Below are positions 8,289-16,738 of a stretch of DNA of 64,000 nt, piece by piece. This DNA comes from Chryseobacterium gleum. Lineage in GTDB: Bacteria > Bacteroidota > Bacteroidia > Flavobacteriales_D > Crocinitomicaceae. Positions within the stretch are counted from its first letter, which is position 1. The number at the start of each line of letters is the position of its first letter. The notes under the pieces are model-generated. The model did no database searches. It had not been told where the DNA came from and was given only the letters and a program-made list of their open reading frames with translations. The position numbers and the translations under genes were made by a program. The stretch spans positions 434,001 to 498,000 of the forward strand of contig CAMDFX010000001.1 of assembly GCA_945897805.1 (NCBI GenBank). Direction: 5' to 3'.

Positions 8289-8370
8289 GGTGTAAAATTA
8301 AGGAAATGTTTGCGAGAAATGGTAAAGTGTTGAAATGATTTTGGTTGAATTGCAGTTGCGTTTGGGAGTT

Positions 8371-8398
8371 AAATGATTCTAACGGATAAAAACCCTTA
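8371..8398 (+). repeat. Dispersed ~27-bp repeat, copy 1
   Basis: Family consensus read from six copies: AAATGATTCTAAC, then S, then GATAAAAACC, then CTTA. Copy 1 has AACGG at the centre and ends CCCTTA. It lies 83 bp upstream of the MenI-like gene and in direct orientation with copy 2, exactly 180 bp away. Confidence 0.7.
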
Positions 8399-8550
8399 GC
8401 AATTAGAAGAATCTTCCATGAAAATCATATTTGCCGGAGTAAGATTATTTACAACCAGAAATTCCGAATGTCCAATCCAAGCAAAATTGGTTTTAGAGGT
8501 AGAAAATAAGTTCAAGAAATTGTTTGAATTGCTAGTGAAATCAGCATGCT

Positions 8551-8578
8551 AAATGATTCTAACCGATAGAAACCCTTA
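8551..8578 (+). repeat. Dispersed ~27-bp repeat, copy 2
   Basis: AAATGATTCTAACCGATAG followed by AAACCCTTA; it differs from copy 1 at two positions (C for G in the centre, G for A in the A-run). It is preceded by GCT, as in copies 3 and 4. Confidence 0.7.
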
Positions 8579-8725
8579 CATAATTTGACCCAATAGGTAT
8601 GATGTTTTGTTTCATTTTATCTACTTAAATATTCAAATTTGAATCACTTTCAATAATTAGTTTTCTTTTTAATTAGAATTGAACTTCTGATATTATAGAT
8701 TGATTTTTTGAAATTTTAAGTCCCC

Positions 8726-9436
8726 TCAAGAATACATCCCCCCATTCAAATTCAAAGTCTGCCCAGTAACAAATCCTGCTTCATCCGAAATCAAAAATTC
8801 TATTGTTTTGGCAAGTATTTCGGGATTTCCAAAAGTATTCATCGGAACTTGTTTCAATAGTTCATTTTGTACTTCAACTGGCACGTCGTCGATCATGCCG
8901 GTGTTGAAATAGCCGAGTGCGATGGCGTTAACGGAAATTTGAAATTTCGCCAATTCTTTGGATAAGGTTTTCGTCAATCCAATCAAACCTGCTTTGGATG
9001 CGGCGTAGGCGGAAGTGCCTGCAAATCCAGTTTGTGCAACGACTGACGTAATATTGATGATGCGTCCAAAAGAATTGGAACGCATGCTTGGAATTACGGC
9101 TTGTGAAAGGAAAAACGGTGCATTCAAATTGATGGCCATCGTTTGATTCCATTCTTCGGCGGTCGTTTTCCAAGAAATGTTGCTCTTAGAAATTCCAGCG
9201 TTGTTGATTAACACATCAATGCGACCAAAGCGCTCCATTGTTTTGTCAACCAAGGATTTCAGTGATTCTGTGTTGGTCAAATCGCAGGCAACTGTAAGTA
9301 CATTCGGATTCGAATTTTTGATGGAATTATGGTTGTATTGTAAAACCAAAAAATGCCCTTGATTTTCCAAGTATTTGGCAATATGTTTTCCCAATGCGCC
9401 AGAAGCGCCAGTCAATACAATTACTTTTTTTTCCAT
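8726..9436 (-). CDS. Short-chain dehydrogenase/reductase, FabG-like
   Basis: I take ATG 9436 (MEKKVIVLTGASGALG) rather than the longer frame to 9487, because the nucleotide-binding motif TGASGALG normally begins within ten residues of the start and the extension overlaps the upstream gene more. Motifs: NNAGIS, the active-site Ser in ITSVVAQTG, YAASKAG (Tyr-x3-Lys) and the C-terminal GFVTGQTLNLNGGMYS typical of 3-oxoacyl-ACP reductases. NAD(P)-dependent. It is the third gene of a minus-strand operon after a deacetylase and a FemAB-like protein, so it may act on a lipid or glycan precursor rather than in bulk fatty acid synthesis. Confidence 0.85.
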   Translation of the reverse strand: MEKKVIVLTGASGALGKHIAKYLENQGHFLVLQYNHNSIKNSNPNVLTVACDLTNTESLKSLVDKTMERFGRIDVLINNAGISKSNISWKTTAEEWNQTMAINLNAPFFLSQAVIPSMRSNSFGRIINITSVVAQTGFAGTSAYAASKAGLIGLTKTLSKELAKFQISVNAIALGYFNTGMIDDVPVEVQNELLKQVPMNTFGNPEILAKTIEFLISDEAGFVTGQTLNLNGGMYS

Positions 9437-10308
9437 AGTTGATACATTCGTTTTGCAAATTTGAACCAGGCCGGAGCGTAATTCCATGTGTAAATGTAAT
9501 AATGCTGGTCGATTCCGCCCAAATTTTGGTTAAATCTTCTTACGCCAGCGACTTCCGAACCGCCAAAATCAAATGGTTTTGCTTCGTTCAATGTTCGTTC
9601 AATCGCTTGTTGCATGCACCAATACATTCCGCCATTGTCGCGGGCAAAAGCCGTGGCAGCGCCTTTTAAATAAATCGTTTTTTCAAAAGTATCCATGAAA
9701 ACCATGCCGCCTTGCAAGATGTTTTCTTTGTAAATTCCCAAGCAAAATAAGCGATTGGTATTTTCTAAACCTTGCATCAAATTGGCTAATTTTTCCAAGT
9801 TGCTAGGTGTAAATTCACTAATTTTTTCAGAAAGTTCTGCGCGAATAATTTCTAAAATCTCTTTCCAATCTTGCGTTTGGCGGATTTCGAACTCATTTTT
9901 CTTCGCTTTCTGAATCATACGTTTTGCCTGACTTCCGATCTTTATTTCGTTTTCAATCGCCTGAAAAACGCGTTTTTTGTAAGGTGATTCTTCAATAATT
10001 TGAGTAGTTTGGATATGACCCACTTGAAATTGCTTTTGCAAATATTTCAAAGCTTCTTTGTGAAAATCTTCGTTTTGACCAAGGAAATCCAAATTTCGCA
10101 CAAAAATCGGTGGCGTTATTGCTAAAATTCCCAATTTAGAAGTCAAAGGAAGCGCAATTCCATTCAGATAAAAATCATCAACCAACACACACCAGTCTTC
10201 CGCACAAGCATCTAAATACCAACTAAATGAAAATACATCTCCTTGATTTTGCGCCACTAGCGAATCCCATTTTATGCGATCTATGTCTTTTTGAGATATA
10301 AGTATCAT
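9421..10308 (-). CDS. FemAB/CelD-like GNAT-fold acyltransferase
   Basis: The 295-residue protein starts with the FemAB-like N-terminus (NQGDVFSFSWYLDACAEDWCVLVDD), has a central basic linker (KRMIQKAKKNEFEIRQT) and a second GNAT-like half with GGMVFMDTFEKTIYLKGAA, followed by PFDFGGSEVAGVRRFNQNLGG near 255-275. These features match GNAT-fold transferases that modify peptidoglycan or polysaccharides; the substrate cannot be read. It overlaps the upstream deacetylase gene by 4 bp and the downstream SDR gene by 16 bp, which indicates tight coupling. Confidence 0.7.
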   Translation of the reverse strand: MILISQKDIDRIKWDSLVAQNQGDVFSFSWYLDACAEDWCVLVDDFYLNGIALPLTSKLGILAITPPIFVRNLDFLGQNEDFHKEALKYLQKQFQVGHIQTTQIIEESPYKKRVFQAIENEIKIGSQAKRMIQKAKKNEFEIRQTQDWKEILEIIRAELSEKISEFTPSNLEKLANLMQGLENTNRLFCLGIYKENILQGGMVFMDTFEKTIYLKGAATAFARDNGGMYWCMQQAIERTLNEAKPFDFGGSEVAGVRRFNQNLGGIDQHYYIYTWNYAPAWFKFAKRMYQLWKKK

Positions 10309-11291
10309 GAAATCAATTGAAAATGGGTGAATTTACAGCGCGAATTGAATTTCGCTATATAACAATCTAGTAATTCTAAGGAATAAAGCGTGCAACTTTT
10401 AGGATGACCTATAAATACCAAGTTGTTTTGCTTCTTCTTCAAGGCAATTTCTGTAATTTTTGACATTTTGGTCGCATAAAAACCGTCAGTACTAGCATGA
10501 TTCCTGGTAAAATTGGTCAACACTTGTTTTTTTCGCCCTGGTTGTGACATAAAAATTCCGTCGCCAATCATTTTATGAGCCGTGGGATTCAATCGTCCTA
10601 AAATATATAATCTCCAGTAGAATAGTGGAGAATAGCGATATGAGCCGATGGGGAATTCAGTAAAAAATCCTTTTTCATTTTCTAAACAAACGTCGTTTTG
10701 GAAGCGATATCGGTCTTTGGTTGGTGTATTTCTGAAATCAAACGAATATTCGCCTGCTTCAAAATGTCCACCGGGGAAAACACTTGAATCGTACTTAATG
10801 TCCAGCTCTAGAAACAATTTTTCCAATTGATCAAAAGGTTGAATACACCAGCCTCCAGCGCGAAAAGTGTGTGTTTTTCGTCCGATGATTGCATCTAATT
10901 TGGCTTTGTAAGTTCGAATGATGTTTTCTTTTTTAATAGAATCAAAATCAGCTAATTTGTATGCATTTTTCGTTACAATTTGCCATTTTTCACCATCAAA
11001 ATGCGATTTTTCCCAATGTGGATGAACGTGTAATTGAACATCGCAACCAGCTACAATCATTTCTTGAATTTGGTCGATGACTAAATCGTAATCCATTTTC
11101 AGAATTTTGAATTCATTTAATTGTCTCTCCAGAGCAATTATGTAGCCAATATCGACAAAAAAAGTCATTAGAGCTTTTTGTTTTCTGGACATTTCCAATA
11201 ATCGATTGGTTGGTTCGATCAAGCATTTTTGGACAGTTCCCGTTGTGGATCCAAAAAATAATTCGTAATCAAACGTCAGAAATACATTCAT
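10305..11291 (-). CDS. Polysaccharide deacetylase-family protein
   Basis: Residues 4-12 (FLTFDYELF) carry the first NodB-type motif (TFDxE variant) and the HVHPHW motif near residue 92 supplies metal-binding His residues; RAGGWCIQ near 145 matches the later family motif. It is about 328 residues, with no signal peptide, so it is probably cytoplasmic. It is the first gene of a three-gene operon with FemAB-like and SDR genes, suggesting modification of a cell-surface glycan. A TATCTTCG promoter-like element ends 4 nt before the ATG. Confidence 0.75.
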   Translation of the reverse strand: MNVFLTFDYELFFGSTTGTVQKCLIEPTNRLLEMSRKQKALMTFFVDIGYIIALERQLNEFKILKMDYDLVIDQIQEMIVAGCDVQLHVHPHWEKSHFDGEKWQIVTKNAYKLADFDSIKKENIIRTYKAKLDAIIGRKTHTFRAGGWCIQPFDQLEKLFLELDIKYDSSVFPGGHFEAGEYSFDFRNTPTKDRYRFQNDVCLENEKGFFTEFPIGSYRYSPLFYWRLYILGRLNPTAHKMIGDGIFMSQPGRKKQVLTNFTRNHASTDGFYATKMSKITEIALKKKQNNLVFIGHPKSCTLYSLELLDCYIAKFNSRCKFTHFQLIS

Positions 11292-11295
11292 AAAG

Positions 11296-11303
11296 CGAAG
11301 ATA
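11296..11303 (-). promoter_or_regulatory. -7 promoter element (TATCTTCG) 4 nt before the deacetylase ATG
   Basis: On the minus strand TATCTTCG is followed by CTTT and ATG. It differs from TAnnTTTG only by C at the seventh base. The spacing would give an extremely short or no leader. Confidence 0.5.
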
Positions 11304-11423
11304 GGTTTTTTTGAGTGTTTTAGACCTTATGATTTTAAGATATTATGATTTTAAGACTGTCATCAATTGCAGTTAATCTTTTTTACAAACAATTGTTTTT
11401 AACAAATTAGGATGTCTTTGTAA

Positions 11424-11520
11424 ATCAAATATGGGTAGCGATGGACGTATTTCGTCTTGTAAATAAAGTGATTAGTGCTTTTTGGTGTGCGTCCCGTCAA
11501 CTGGCGGACAAAGACAAAAA
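11424..11520 (+). repeat. Dispersed palindrome-bearing repeat, copy A
   Basis: Shares with 55287-55375 the blocks TCAAATATgGGTAGC, then after about 45 nt TTTTGGtGTGCGTCC, an imperfect palindrome (CCGTCAACTGGCGGAC) and GACAAAAA. The palindrome here has one extra C and one mismatch relative to the perfect version at 55 kb. Confidence 0.6.
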
Positions 11521-11536
11521 AGAATTGATAAAGTCA

Positions 11537-11726
11537 TTAATAACCTGAGTTCGATTATTAAAACAAGTTGTTAAATTAAGCAAGAAGTACGCAAGTTCAC
11601 CAATAAAAAGCGATCTACTTCCCTTTTTTGCACCGAAATATCTCGATATTCCGATTTAAAAAATGTCGTATCTCACTATTTATAGGTGTTTTGACAAAGT
11701 TTGAATAATCGAACTCAGGTTAATAA
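11537..11726. mobile_element. MITE-like element, 176 bp, with 7-bp target duplications
   Basis: The element spans 11544-11719. Its ends are inverted repeats beginning CCTGAGTTCGATTATT, identical over 16 bp and 20 of 21 counting AAAC after one mismatch. Immediately outside on each side is TTAATAA (11537-11543 and 11720-11726), a perfect 7-bp direct repeat as expected from target-site duplication. The interior has no transposase ORF. This is the architecture of a non-autonomous insertion element mobilised by a transposase elsewhere; I cannot assign the IS family. Confidence 0.75.
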
Positions 11727-11774
11727 TGAGAAAGTGATTGAAGTTTAGTAAGACATAAAATAGATATTTTAAAG

Positions 11775-11782
11775 TAAATTTG
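11775..11782 (+). promoter_or_regulatory. -7 promoter element (TAAATTTG) for the CYTH gene
   Basis: Perfect TAnnTTTG match, 34 nt before ATG 11817 and only about 50 bp downstream of the MITE-like insertion, which therefore lies directly next to the promoter's upstream region. Confidence 0.6.
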
Positions 11783-11816
11783 CACAAAAGCAAATCAAAA
11801 ATCGCAACTTCAACAA

Positions 11817-12266
11817 ATGGAAATAGAACGCAAATTTTTAGTGAACGATTCACTTTGGGCGCAATTGAATAAACCAATTCCAAATCGAATTCAACAGGCC
11901 TATTTATCGGATGAATCCAATTGCACGGTGCGTGTTCGAATAAAAGGTACAAAAGGATTTTTGACAATCAAAGGTAAAAGTGTCGGCATTTCTCGTTCTG
12001 AATTTGAGTATGAAATTCCATTGGCAGAAGCTGAGAAAATGATAGCTGAATTTTGTTCGAAAGTACTTTCTAAGGACCGATATGAAATCCAATTTGGAAA
12101 ACATGTATGGGAAGTGGATGTTTTTCACGGAAAATTGGCGCCACTTATTATTGCTGAAATTGAATTGAGTAGAGAAGATGAATCGTTTCAATTGCCTGAA
12201 TGGGTGGGGAAGGAAGTTTCAGATGATATTGAATATTACAATTCTCGATTGATTTTGAGGTTGTAA
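11817..12266 (+). CDS. CYTH-domain protein (tripolyphosphate/organic triphosphate-binding)
   Basis: The N-terminal MEIERKFLV contains the diagnostic ExExK motif (Glu2, Glu4, Lys6). Further charged pairs fit the triphosphate tunnel: VRVRIKGTKGFLTIKGK, RSEFEYEIP, WEVDVFHGKLAPLIIAEIEL and DDIEYYNSRL. At 149 residues it is the minimal single-domain form, like bacterial CYTH phosphatases that hydrolyse inorganic tripolyphosphate. Precise substrate unknown. It converges on the large secreted protein gene, with a shared bidirectional terminator. Confidence 0.9.
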   Translation: MEIERKFLVNDSLWAQLNKPIPNRIQQAYLSDESNCTVRVRIKGTKGFLTIKGKSVGISRSEFEYEIPLAEAEKMIAEFCSKVLSKDRYEIQFGKHVWEVDVFHGKLAPLIIAEIELSREDESFQLPEWVGKEVSDDIEYYNSRLILRL

Positions 12267-12273
12267 AAAAAAA

Positions 12274-12308
12274 AAACGGTCAACTCTAAAACCTAGAATT
12301 GACCGTTT
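12274..12308. terminator. Bidirectional intrinsic terminator
   Basis: AAACGGTCAA at 12274-12283 pairs with TTGACCGTTT at 12299-12308 around a 15-nt loop. A long A-run precedes the stem, giving a T-run on the minus strand, so it suits termination of the minus-strand secreted-protein gene and probably also of the CYTH gene. Confidence 0.8.
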
Positions 12309-12327
12309 CCAATGAAAATCACTTATT

Positions 12328-15300
12328 TTATTCCTTAATTAATTTGAATTTAGAAATTTGACTGTTTTGTTCTATTTGCAATAAATACATTCCATTTGAG
12401 AAATTATTTAGATCTAACATCAATTTTTGTCCCTTAAATTCAGGATTGGCGAATAGAATTTTTCCTTGTAAATCAATTACTTGAATATTTGCATTGCTCA
12501 ATGTCATTGACAAGTTAATGTTTACCAATCCTGAAGTTGGATTTGGATAAATATTTGCGAAAATCTGTGTCTCCTCAATTCCAGCACAATCTTGTAAATT
12601 AACAACAATTTCATCCGTGCTAACACATCCGGCTGCATTGCTAACAGTCACTGAATATGTTCCAGAAGTTGTTACGCTCAAAGTGGCAGATGTTAGGTTG
12701 TTATTCCAAAGATAAGAAGTATGTGAACCAGCATTCAAGGTAATTGGTGCTTCGTAATCACATTTCGTAATGTCTGCGCCTAAATCTACTACTGGCAGGT
12801 TATTAACCACGATTGAAACATCAGCAGAATTTACACAACCGTTTGCATCCGTTCCAGTTACAGAGTAAGTTCCACTTGTATTTGGGGAAATTGCTGTTCC
12901 GTTTGTAACATTGTTGTCCCAAGCGTAAGTCACTGCACCTTGACCGTTGAAAGTGATTGATTGACCAACACAGATTGTTGAATCTGAAGCAACTGCAGAA
13001 ACTGTTGGCAAGTTATTTACCACAATTGACACATCATCCGTATTTGTACAACCATTTGCATCTGTTCCAGTTACAGAGTAAGTTCCATTTGAATTTGGTG
13101 AAATCGCTATTCCATCAGTTACATTGTTGTCCCAAGCATAAGTCGCTGCACCTTGACCGCTGAAAGTGATTGATTGACCAGCACAGATTGTTGAATCAGA
13201 AGCAACTGCCGAAATTGTTGGCAAGTTATTTACAACAATTGAAACATCGTCAGAATTTGTACAACCATTTGCATCAGTTCCAGTTACAGAATAAGTTCCA
13301 TTTTCATTTGGAGAAATCGCTGTTCCGTCAGTTACATTGTTGTCCCAATTGTAAGTTGCTGCACCTTGACCGCTGAAAGTCACCGATTGACCAACACAGA
13401 TTGTTGAATCAGAAGCAACTGCCGAAACTGTTGGCAAGTTATTTACCACGATTGAAATTGTATTAGAAGAATCAACACAAGAATAAATTGAATTTTGCAC
13501 ATACAAATTATAATTGCCTTGTTCTGTGATGTCTAGCGTATTGTTTGATTGATTTGGAATGATTGCATTGTTTTTGATCCAATCAAAAGTTGTTCCGGTT
13601 GTTGGTTGAAAAGAAAGTACAGTCGTTTCACCTGCACAAATTGTATCATTTGACGCGACCAATTCAGCGCCTGAAAGTTGTGCACAAGTGTTGATTTGAT
13701 AAATCGATAAAGTTGAACTCACTTCATTTGCTAATATAACAATTTCATTTCCGTTTGGAGAAGCTTCTGCAGAAATACGAATGATTCCTTCAGCACCTAA
13801 ATCAGGACCACTTCCTGCAGTTGTTCTATTGTTATAATAGCCAACATAAATTGGATTTGCTGGATCATTCACATTAAATGTTAATACTCCTCCGACTCTT
13901 TCCAAGGAAACAAATAAATAACTAGAACCATCGATAAAAGCTGTTGCTACACCTTCTGGTTCAGGCCCTTTATCATCACTTCTGTTTTTCAGCGTTGCCG
14001 CTCCAGTAGAATTGGAAGCATTAAAAAACGCAGCAGTTACAGGGTGTGTAGAAGTAATCTGTTCAATCAAATCTTTTGAATCAAATACCAATTGTCCTGA
14101 AGAAGCATTCCAAATGCTAAATGAACGTCCGCCCATCGTGTGAATAACATCTAAATCACCGTCATTATCAGTATCTCCAGAATATCTCAAGCCACTCAAT
14201 CTACCAATGAATTTATTGTTTTTAAGTATGTTTTGATCGGGAAAAGCTGCTGAATCCAAGGTCAAAGTGGAAATTCTAGCAGCGTCTACTACGGAACCAA
14301 ATTCTCTTGAATCACCTTCATTAGCAGAAAAAACATATCCTTGTCCGTTGATGGTTGAGTAAGCAATCGCATCAGGCATGTAAGCGCCTTTTACTGGGGC
14401 AGAACCTATCAATACTGATCCACTTTGATCTGAAGCGTCCATTCCGTTTCCTGAAGAATAATCGCTGTATCCCAATGCATAAATTGTGTCAATTGTTGCT
14501 GTTGCAAGGTCAATCACAGCCATTGCATTGTTTTCTTGAATTGCAACAAAAGCTTTGGTATTGTCTGTTGAAATTGTGATGTATTCTGGTTCAAGATCTT
14601 GAGCAACACTAGCACTTGTTGAGAAAATTCTGATTCCTTGAGCTATTAAACTTGCTGCTTGAGCATTGTAATCGCTAAACCCAATATTCGTTACATTTAA
14701 ATCTGTCAATGAAGCAATTCCTCCTGTTAAATCGACAACGGAAATAGAACCTTCTGGATCTGCTGAATACGTTGAGTTTGGTTCGCCTTCATTTGCAGTT
14801 AAAATTTTCGTATAATCTTTATTGAAAGTAATCATGTCCGGCATTGCACCTACCGTTACTTGGTTTATAAAGTTTCCATCAGCATCAAGAAAAACAATTA
14901 AACCATTTGTTTGCGGATTAATATTTTCAATTGCCAAGGCAACAATTCCGTCGTGCACCGCTACTGAATTGATATTTCCGTAAGGAATTACTGAAATACT
15001 ATTTAATAATACTGGTGTTGCAGGATTTGAAAAATCTACGATGTCTAATTTTCTGCCAATACTGTTGGCGATGTACAATCTAAAGTTTGATGAGTCATAA
15101 GCCACAATTTCAGCTGAATTTGTTCCAGCAGTTCCATTAGAGAAACTAGAAAGAAGACTCATATTCAATTCATTGGTAGGTGTTGGCGTTGTGTAATCAT
15201 TGTCTTTAATATAAATGATTTGGTAATTATTCGTTATAGGGATAGAAATATTAAGTCCTGAGACAATTTTAACGATGATTTTTTCTGCTCTTTCTGCCTC

Positions 15301-16200
15301 GCTATCGTCAATGATATTAACAGGAAAGTTGAAAATACCATTTGAAGATGCTGGAATTGTTAAAGTATCCGTTGCATAAGAAAAATCGCTGTCAATGGCA
15401 GCGTCAGAATAAGTTGAAAGTCCAAGTACCACTTTACAAACAGCGTTGTTAGCGTTTGAAATAGTTATCGGAACTTGAATTTGTCCTGCATTTTCGTTTG
15501 TAATTTGAAAATTAGAAGCAGAAGCGATAGCTATGTTTGCTGGCGCTTCAATCACGTTTACTAAATCAAATCTAGCTGTTCCAGTTGTGCTGTATGAACT
15601 TGTTGAACGAGCCGCAACATATTGTCCAGCTGCAGGATCAAAAGCTGAAACAATTCTAAAAGCTACGTTTGGATTATTATTCAATGCTGTAATGGCTGAA
15701 AAATTGTAAATTCTGTTATACCATGTATCACCAGTTCCAGTTGCTTGAGGGACAAAAGTAAATGTAGTTGCTGTAGTCCACACAACAGTTCCACTTGTTG
15801 AAAGTCCTGAATTGTCAGCTGTATATTGAAGTGTCCAAGTGTTTGAAGCGCTATTACTCAGGCGTTGCCAAAAGTCCAAAACTAAATTGTTTTTTCCCAA
15901 TGCATCTACATTAATTTGAATTCCTGCAGTTTCACTGAAAGTACTTTGTGCTGGATATCCCGTAGTTTGCATACCTGAATTATCGGTAATATTCAAGTCA
16001 TTTGAATTTCCCGAAACAAAAGTTTGAGAAATTCCGCCAATGCTGGTAATACTCGAATTTCCTGCAGTAGGAGTTAAAATCCCAGTAGCAGTATTTGCAT
16101 CATTTGGGTTTGAATTAAAGTCATATCTAGCGACTACTGATTGGCTGAACACACTAAAAAACAAGTTCATCATTAAGGATGATAGTAATATTTTTTTCAT
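12328..16200 (-). CDS. Large T9SS-secreted protein: Calx-beta, choice-of-anchor-I-type beta-propeller, Ig-like repeats, type A sorting domain
   Basis: 1290 residues. A signal peptide (LLSSLMMNLFFSVFSQS) is followed by a lectin-like N-terminal part, a Calx-beta-like segment near 225-330, a propeller-like region about 345-850 with NEGEPNSTYSADPEGSISVVDL and PEPEGV motifs of the choice-of-anchor-I group, Ig/PKD-like repeats about 860-1190 and a C-terminal NIYPNPTSGLVNIN...FKLIKE, the T9SS type A sorting signal. It should be exported by the Sec pathway and then by T9SS and attached or released at the surface. Three of the Ig-like units are near-identical at DNA level with a 213-bp period. Enzymatic activity is not evident. 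Confidence 0.9.
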   Translation of the reverse strand: MKKILLSSLMMNLFFSVFSQSVVARYDFNSNPNDANTATGILTPTAGNSSITSIGGISQTFVSGNSNDLNITDNSGMQTTGYPAQSTFSETAGIQINVDALGKNNLVLDFWQRLSNSASNTWTLQYTADNSGLSTSGTVVWTTATTFTFVPQATGTGDTWYNRIYNFSAITALNNNPNVAFRIVSAFDPAAGQYVAARSTSSYSTTGTARFDLVNVIEAPANIAIASASNFQITNENAGQIQVPITISNANNAVCKVVLGLSTYSDAAIDSDFSYATDTLTIPASSNGIFNFPVNIIDDSEAERAEKIIVKIVSGLNISIPITNNYQIIYIKDNDYTTPTPTNELNMSLLSSFSNGTAGTNSAEIVAYDSSNFRLYIANSIGRKLDIVDFSNPATPVLLNSISVIPYGNINSVAVHDGIVALAIENINPQTNGLIVFLDADGNFINQVTVGAMPDMITFNKDYTKILTANEGEPNSTYSADPEGSISVVDLTGGIASLTDLNVTNIGFSDYNAQAASLIAQGIRIFSTSASVAQDLEPEYITISTDNTKAFVAIQENNAMAVIDLATATIDTIYALGYSDYSSGNGMDASDQSGSVLIGSAPVKGAYMPDAIAYSTINGQGYVFSANEGDSREFGSVVDAARISTLTLDSAAFPDQNILKNNKFIGRLSGLRYSGDTDNDGDLDVIHTMGGRSFSIWNASSGQLVFDSKDLIEQITSTHPVTAAFFNASNSTGAATLKNRSDDKGPEPEGVATAFIDGSSYLFVSLERVGGVLTFNVNDPANPIYVGYYNNRTTAGSGPDLGAEGIIRISAEASPNGNEIVILANEVSSTLSIYQINTCAQLSGAELVASNDTICAGETTVLSFQPTTGTTFDWIKNNAIIPNQSNNTLDITEQGNYNLYVQNSIYSCVDSSNTISIVVNNLPTVSAVASDSTICVGQSVTFSGQGAATYNWDNNVTDGTAISPNENGTYSVTGTDANGCTNSDDVSIVVNNLPTISAVASDSTICAGQSITFSGQGAATYAWDNNVTDGIAISPNSNGTYSVTGTDANGCTNTDDVSIVVNNLPTVSAVASDSTICVGQSITFNGQGAVTYAWDNNVTNGTAISPNTSGTYSVTGTDANGCVNSADVSIVVNNLPVVDLGADITKCDYEAPITLNAGSHTSYLWNNNLTSATLSVTTSGTYSVTVSNAAGCVSTDEIVVNLQDCAGIEETQIFANIYPNPTSGLVNINLSMTLSNANIQVIDLQGKILFANPEFKGQKLMLDLNNFSNGMYLLQIEQNSQISKFKLIKE
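12797..13436 (-). repeat. Three tandem 213-bp coding repeats
   Basis: Inside the secreted-protein gene the same 71-codon unit occurs three times (boundaries near 12797, 13010, 13223 and 13436), each with VVNNLP, SDSTIC, GQGA and GTYSVTGTDANGC. High nucleotide similarity indicates recent duplication or ongoing homogenisation. They encode Ig/PKD-like surface modules. Confidence 0.85.
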
Positions 16201-16369
16201 AATAATTAATTTCTACAAAGTTCAATGTTAGAGGTTAAAATGAGACAATCTCTATCTTAATTTTGTAACACTATATCAATAATTTACTATAAATAAGATG
16301 AATTTATTGTGAAGAAATTAAAGAATAAAAGACGAATGTTTCTTGCGTATTTAATTATTCAGAAATCAC

Positions 16370-16377
16370 TATTTTTG
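16370..16377 (+). promoter_or_regulatory. -7 promoter element (TATTTTTG) for the DUF3817 gene
   Basis: Perfect TAnnTTTG match ending 15 nt before ATG 16393. Confidence 0.55.
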
Positions 16378-16392
16378 TAAAAAAAAGAAAAG

Positions 16393-16674
16393 ATGACTTC
16401 ATTGACAATTTTGCGACTCACAGGTATTTTAGAAGGTTTTTCATGGTTGGCTTTATTGACTACAATGACATTAAAATACGGATTTGAAATCACCGAGCCA
16501 AATGTTTTAGCGGGAAAAATTCACGGATTTTTGTTTATTGGTTATGTTTTTATGGTTTTCATTGTTGCCATGGATAAAAAGTGGGGAATTAAAACCACAA
16601 TTTGGTGTTTGATTGCTTCGTTTTTACCTTTTGGAACTTTCGTTGCAGATTATAAAATTTTGAAAAAAGCATAG
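16393..16674 (+). CDS. DUF3817 small integral membrane protein
   Basis: The 93-residue protein has three hydrophobic helices, and its N-terminus LRLTGILEGFSWLALL, the central GKIHGFLFIGYVFMVFI and the terminal FLPFGTFVADYKILKK are the conserved parts of DUF3817 (YdzA-like). Function is unknown. It is a single transcription unit by spacing: the next gene has its own promoter 64 nt downstream. Confidence 0.85.
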   Translation: MTSLTILRLTGILEGFSWLALLTTMTLKYGFEITEPNVLAGKIHGFLFIGYVFMVFIVAMDKKWGIKTTIWCLIASFLPFGTFVADYKILKKA

Positions 16675-16704
16675 TGTTTAATTTATACTAATTCGCTTAA
16701 ATCC

Positions 16705-16734
16705 TTGCAATCGCAGTCAATTTTTCTACCTTTG
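16705..16734 (+). promoter_or_regulatory. Full promoter TTG-N19-TACCTTTG, 4 nt before the comB start codon
   Basis: TTG at 16705-16707, a 19-bp spacer and TACCTTTG at 16727-16734 give a textbook Bacteroidota promoter. The -7 element ends 4 nt before ATG 16739, so the mRNA probably has no usable leader. Confidence 0.7.
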
Positions 16735-16738
16735 AGGT

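Larger units (their letters stand above)
8289..8725. other. 437-bp noncoding gap with two dispersed repeats
   Basis: No convincing ORF on either strand. The gap lies between the 3' end of the SDR gene and the 5' end of the MenI-like gene, both on the minus strand. It contains two direct copies of the repeat family listed at 8371 and 8551; the rest is AT-rich and featureless to my eye. Confidence 0.6.
11292..11816. other. 525-bp intergenic region with a dispersed palindrome and a MITE-like insertion
   Basis: This gap lies between the divergent deacetylase and CYTH genes. It contains a repeat shared with 55.3 kb (11420-11520), a MITE-like element (11544-11719) flanked by direct duplications, and the CYTH promoter. 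No coding ORF is convincing. Confidence 0.6.

Noticed and set aside
11680-11967. 95-residue minus-strand ORF across the MITE-like end and CYTH gene
   Set aside because: It spans the insertion boundary, runs antisense to a convincing CYTH gene, and has no family features.
12957-13376. Two plus-strand 68-residue ORFs at 12957 and 13170
   Set aside because: They are antisense reading frames of the 213-bp tandem repeats of the T9SS gene and are identical for that reason.
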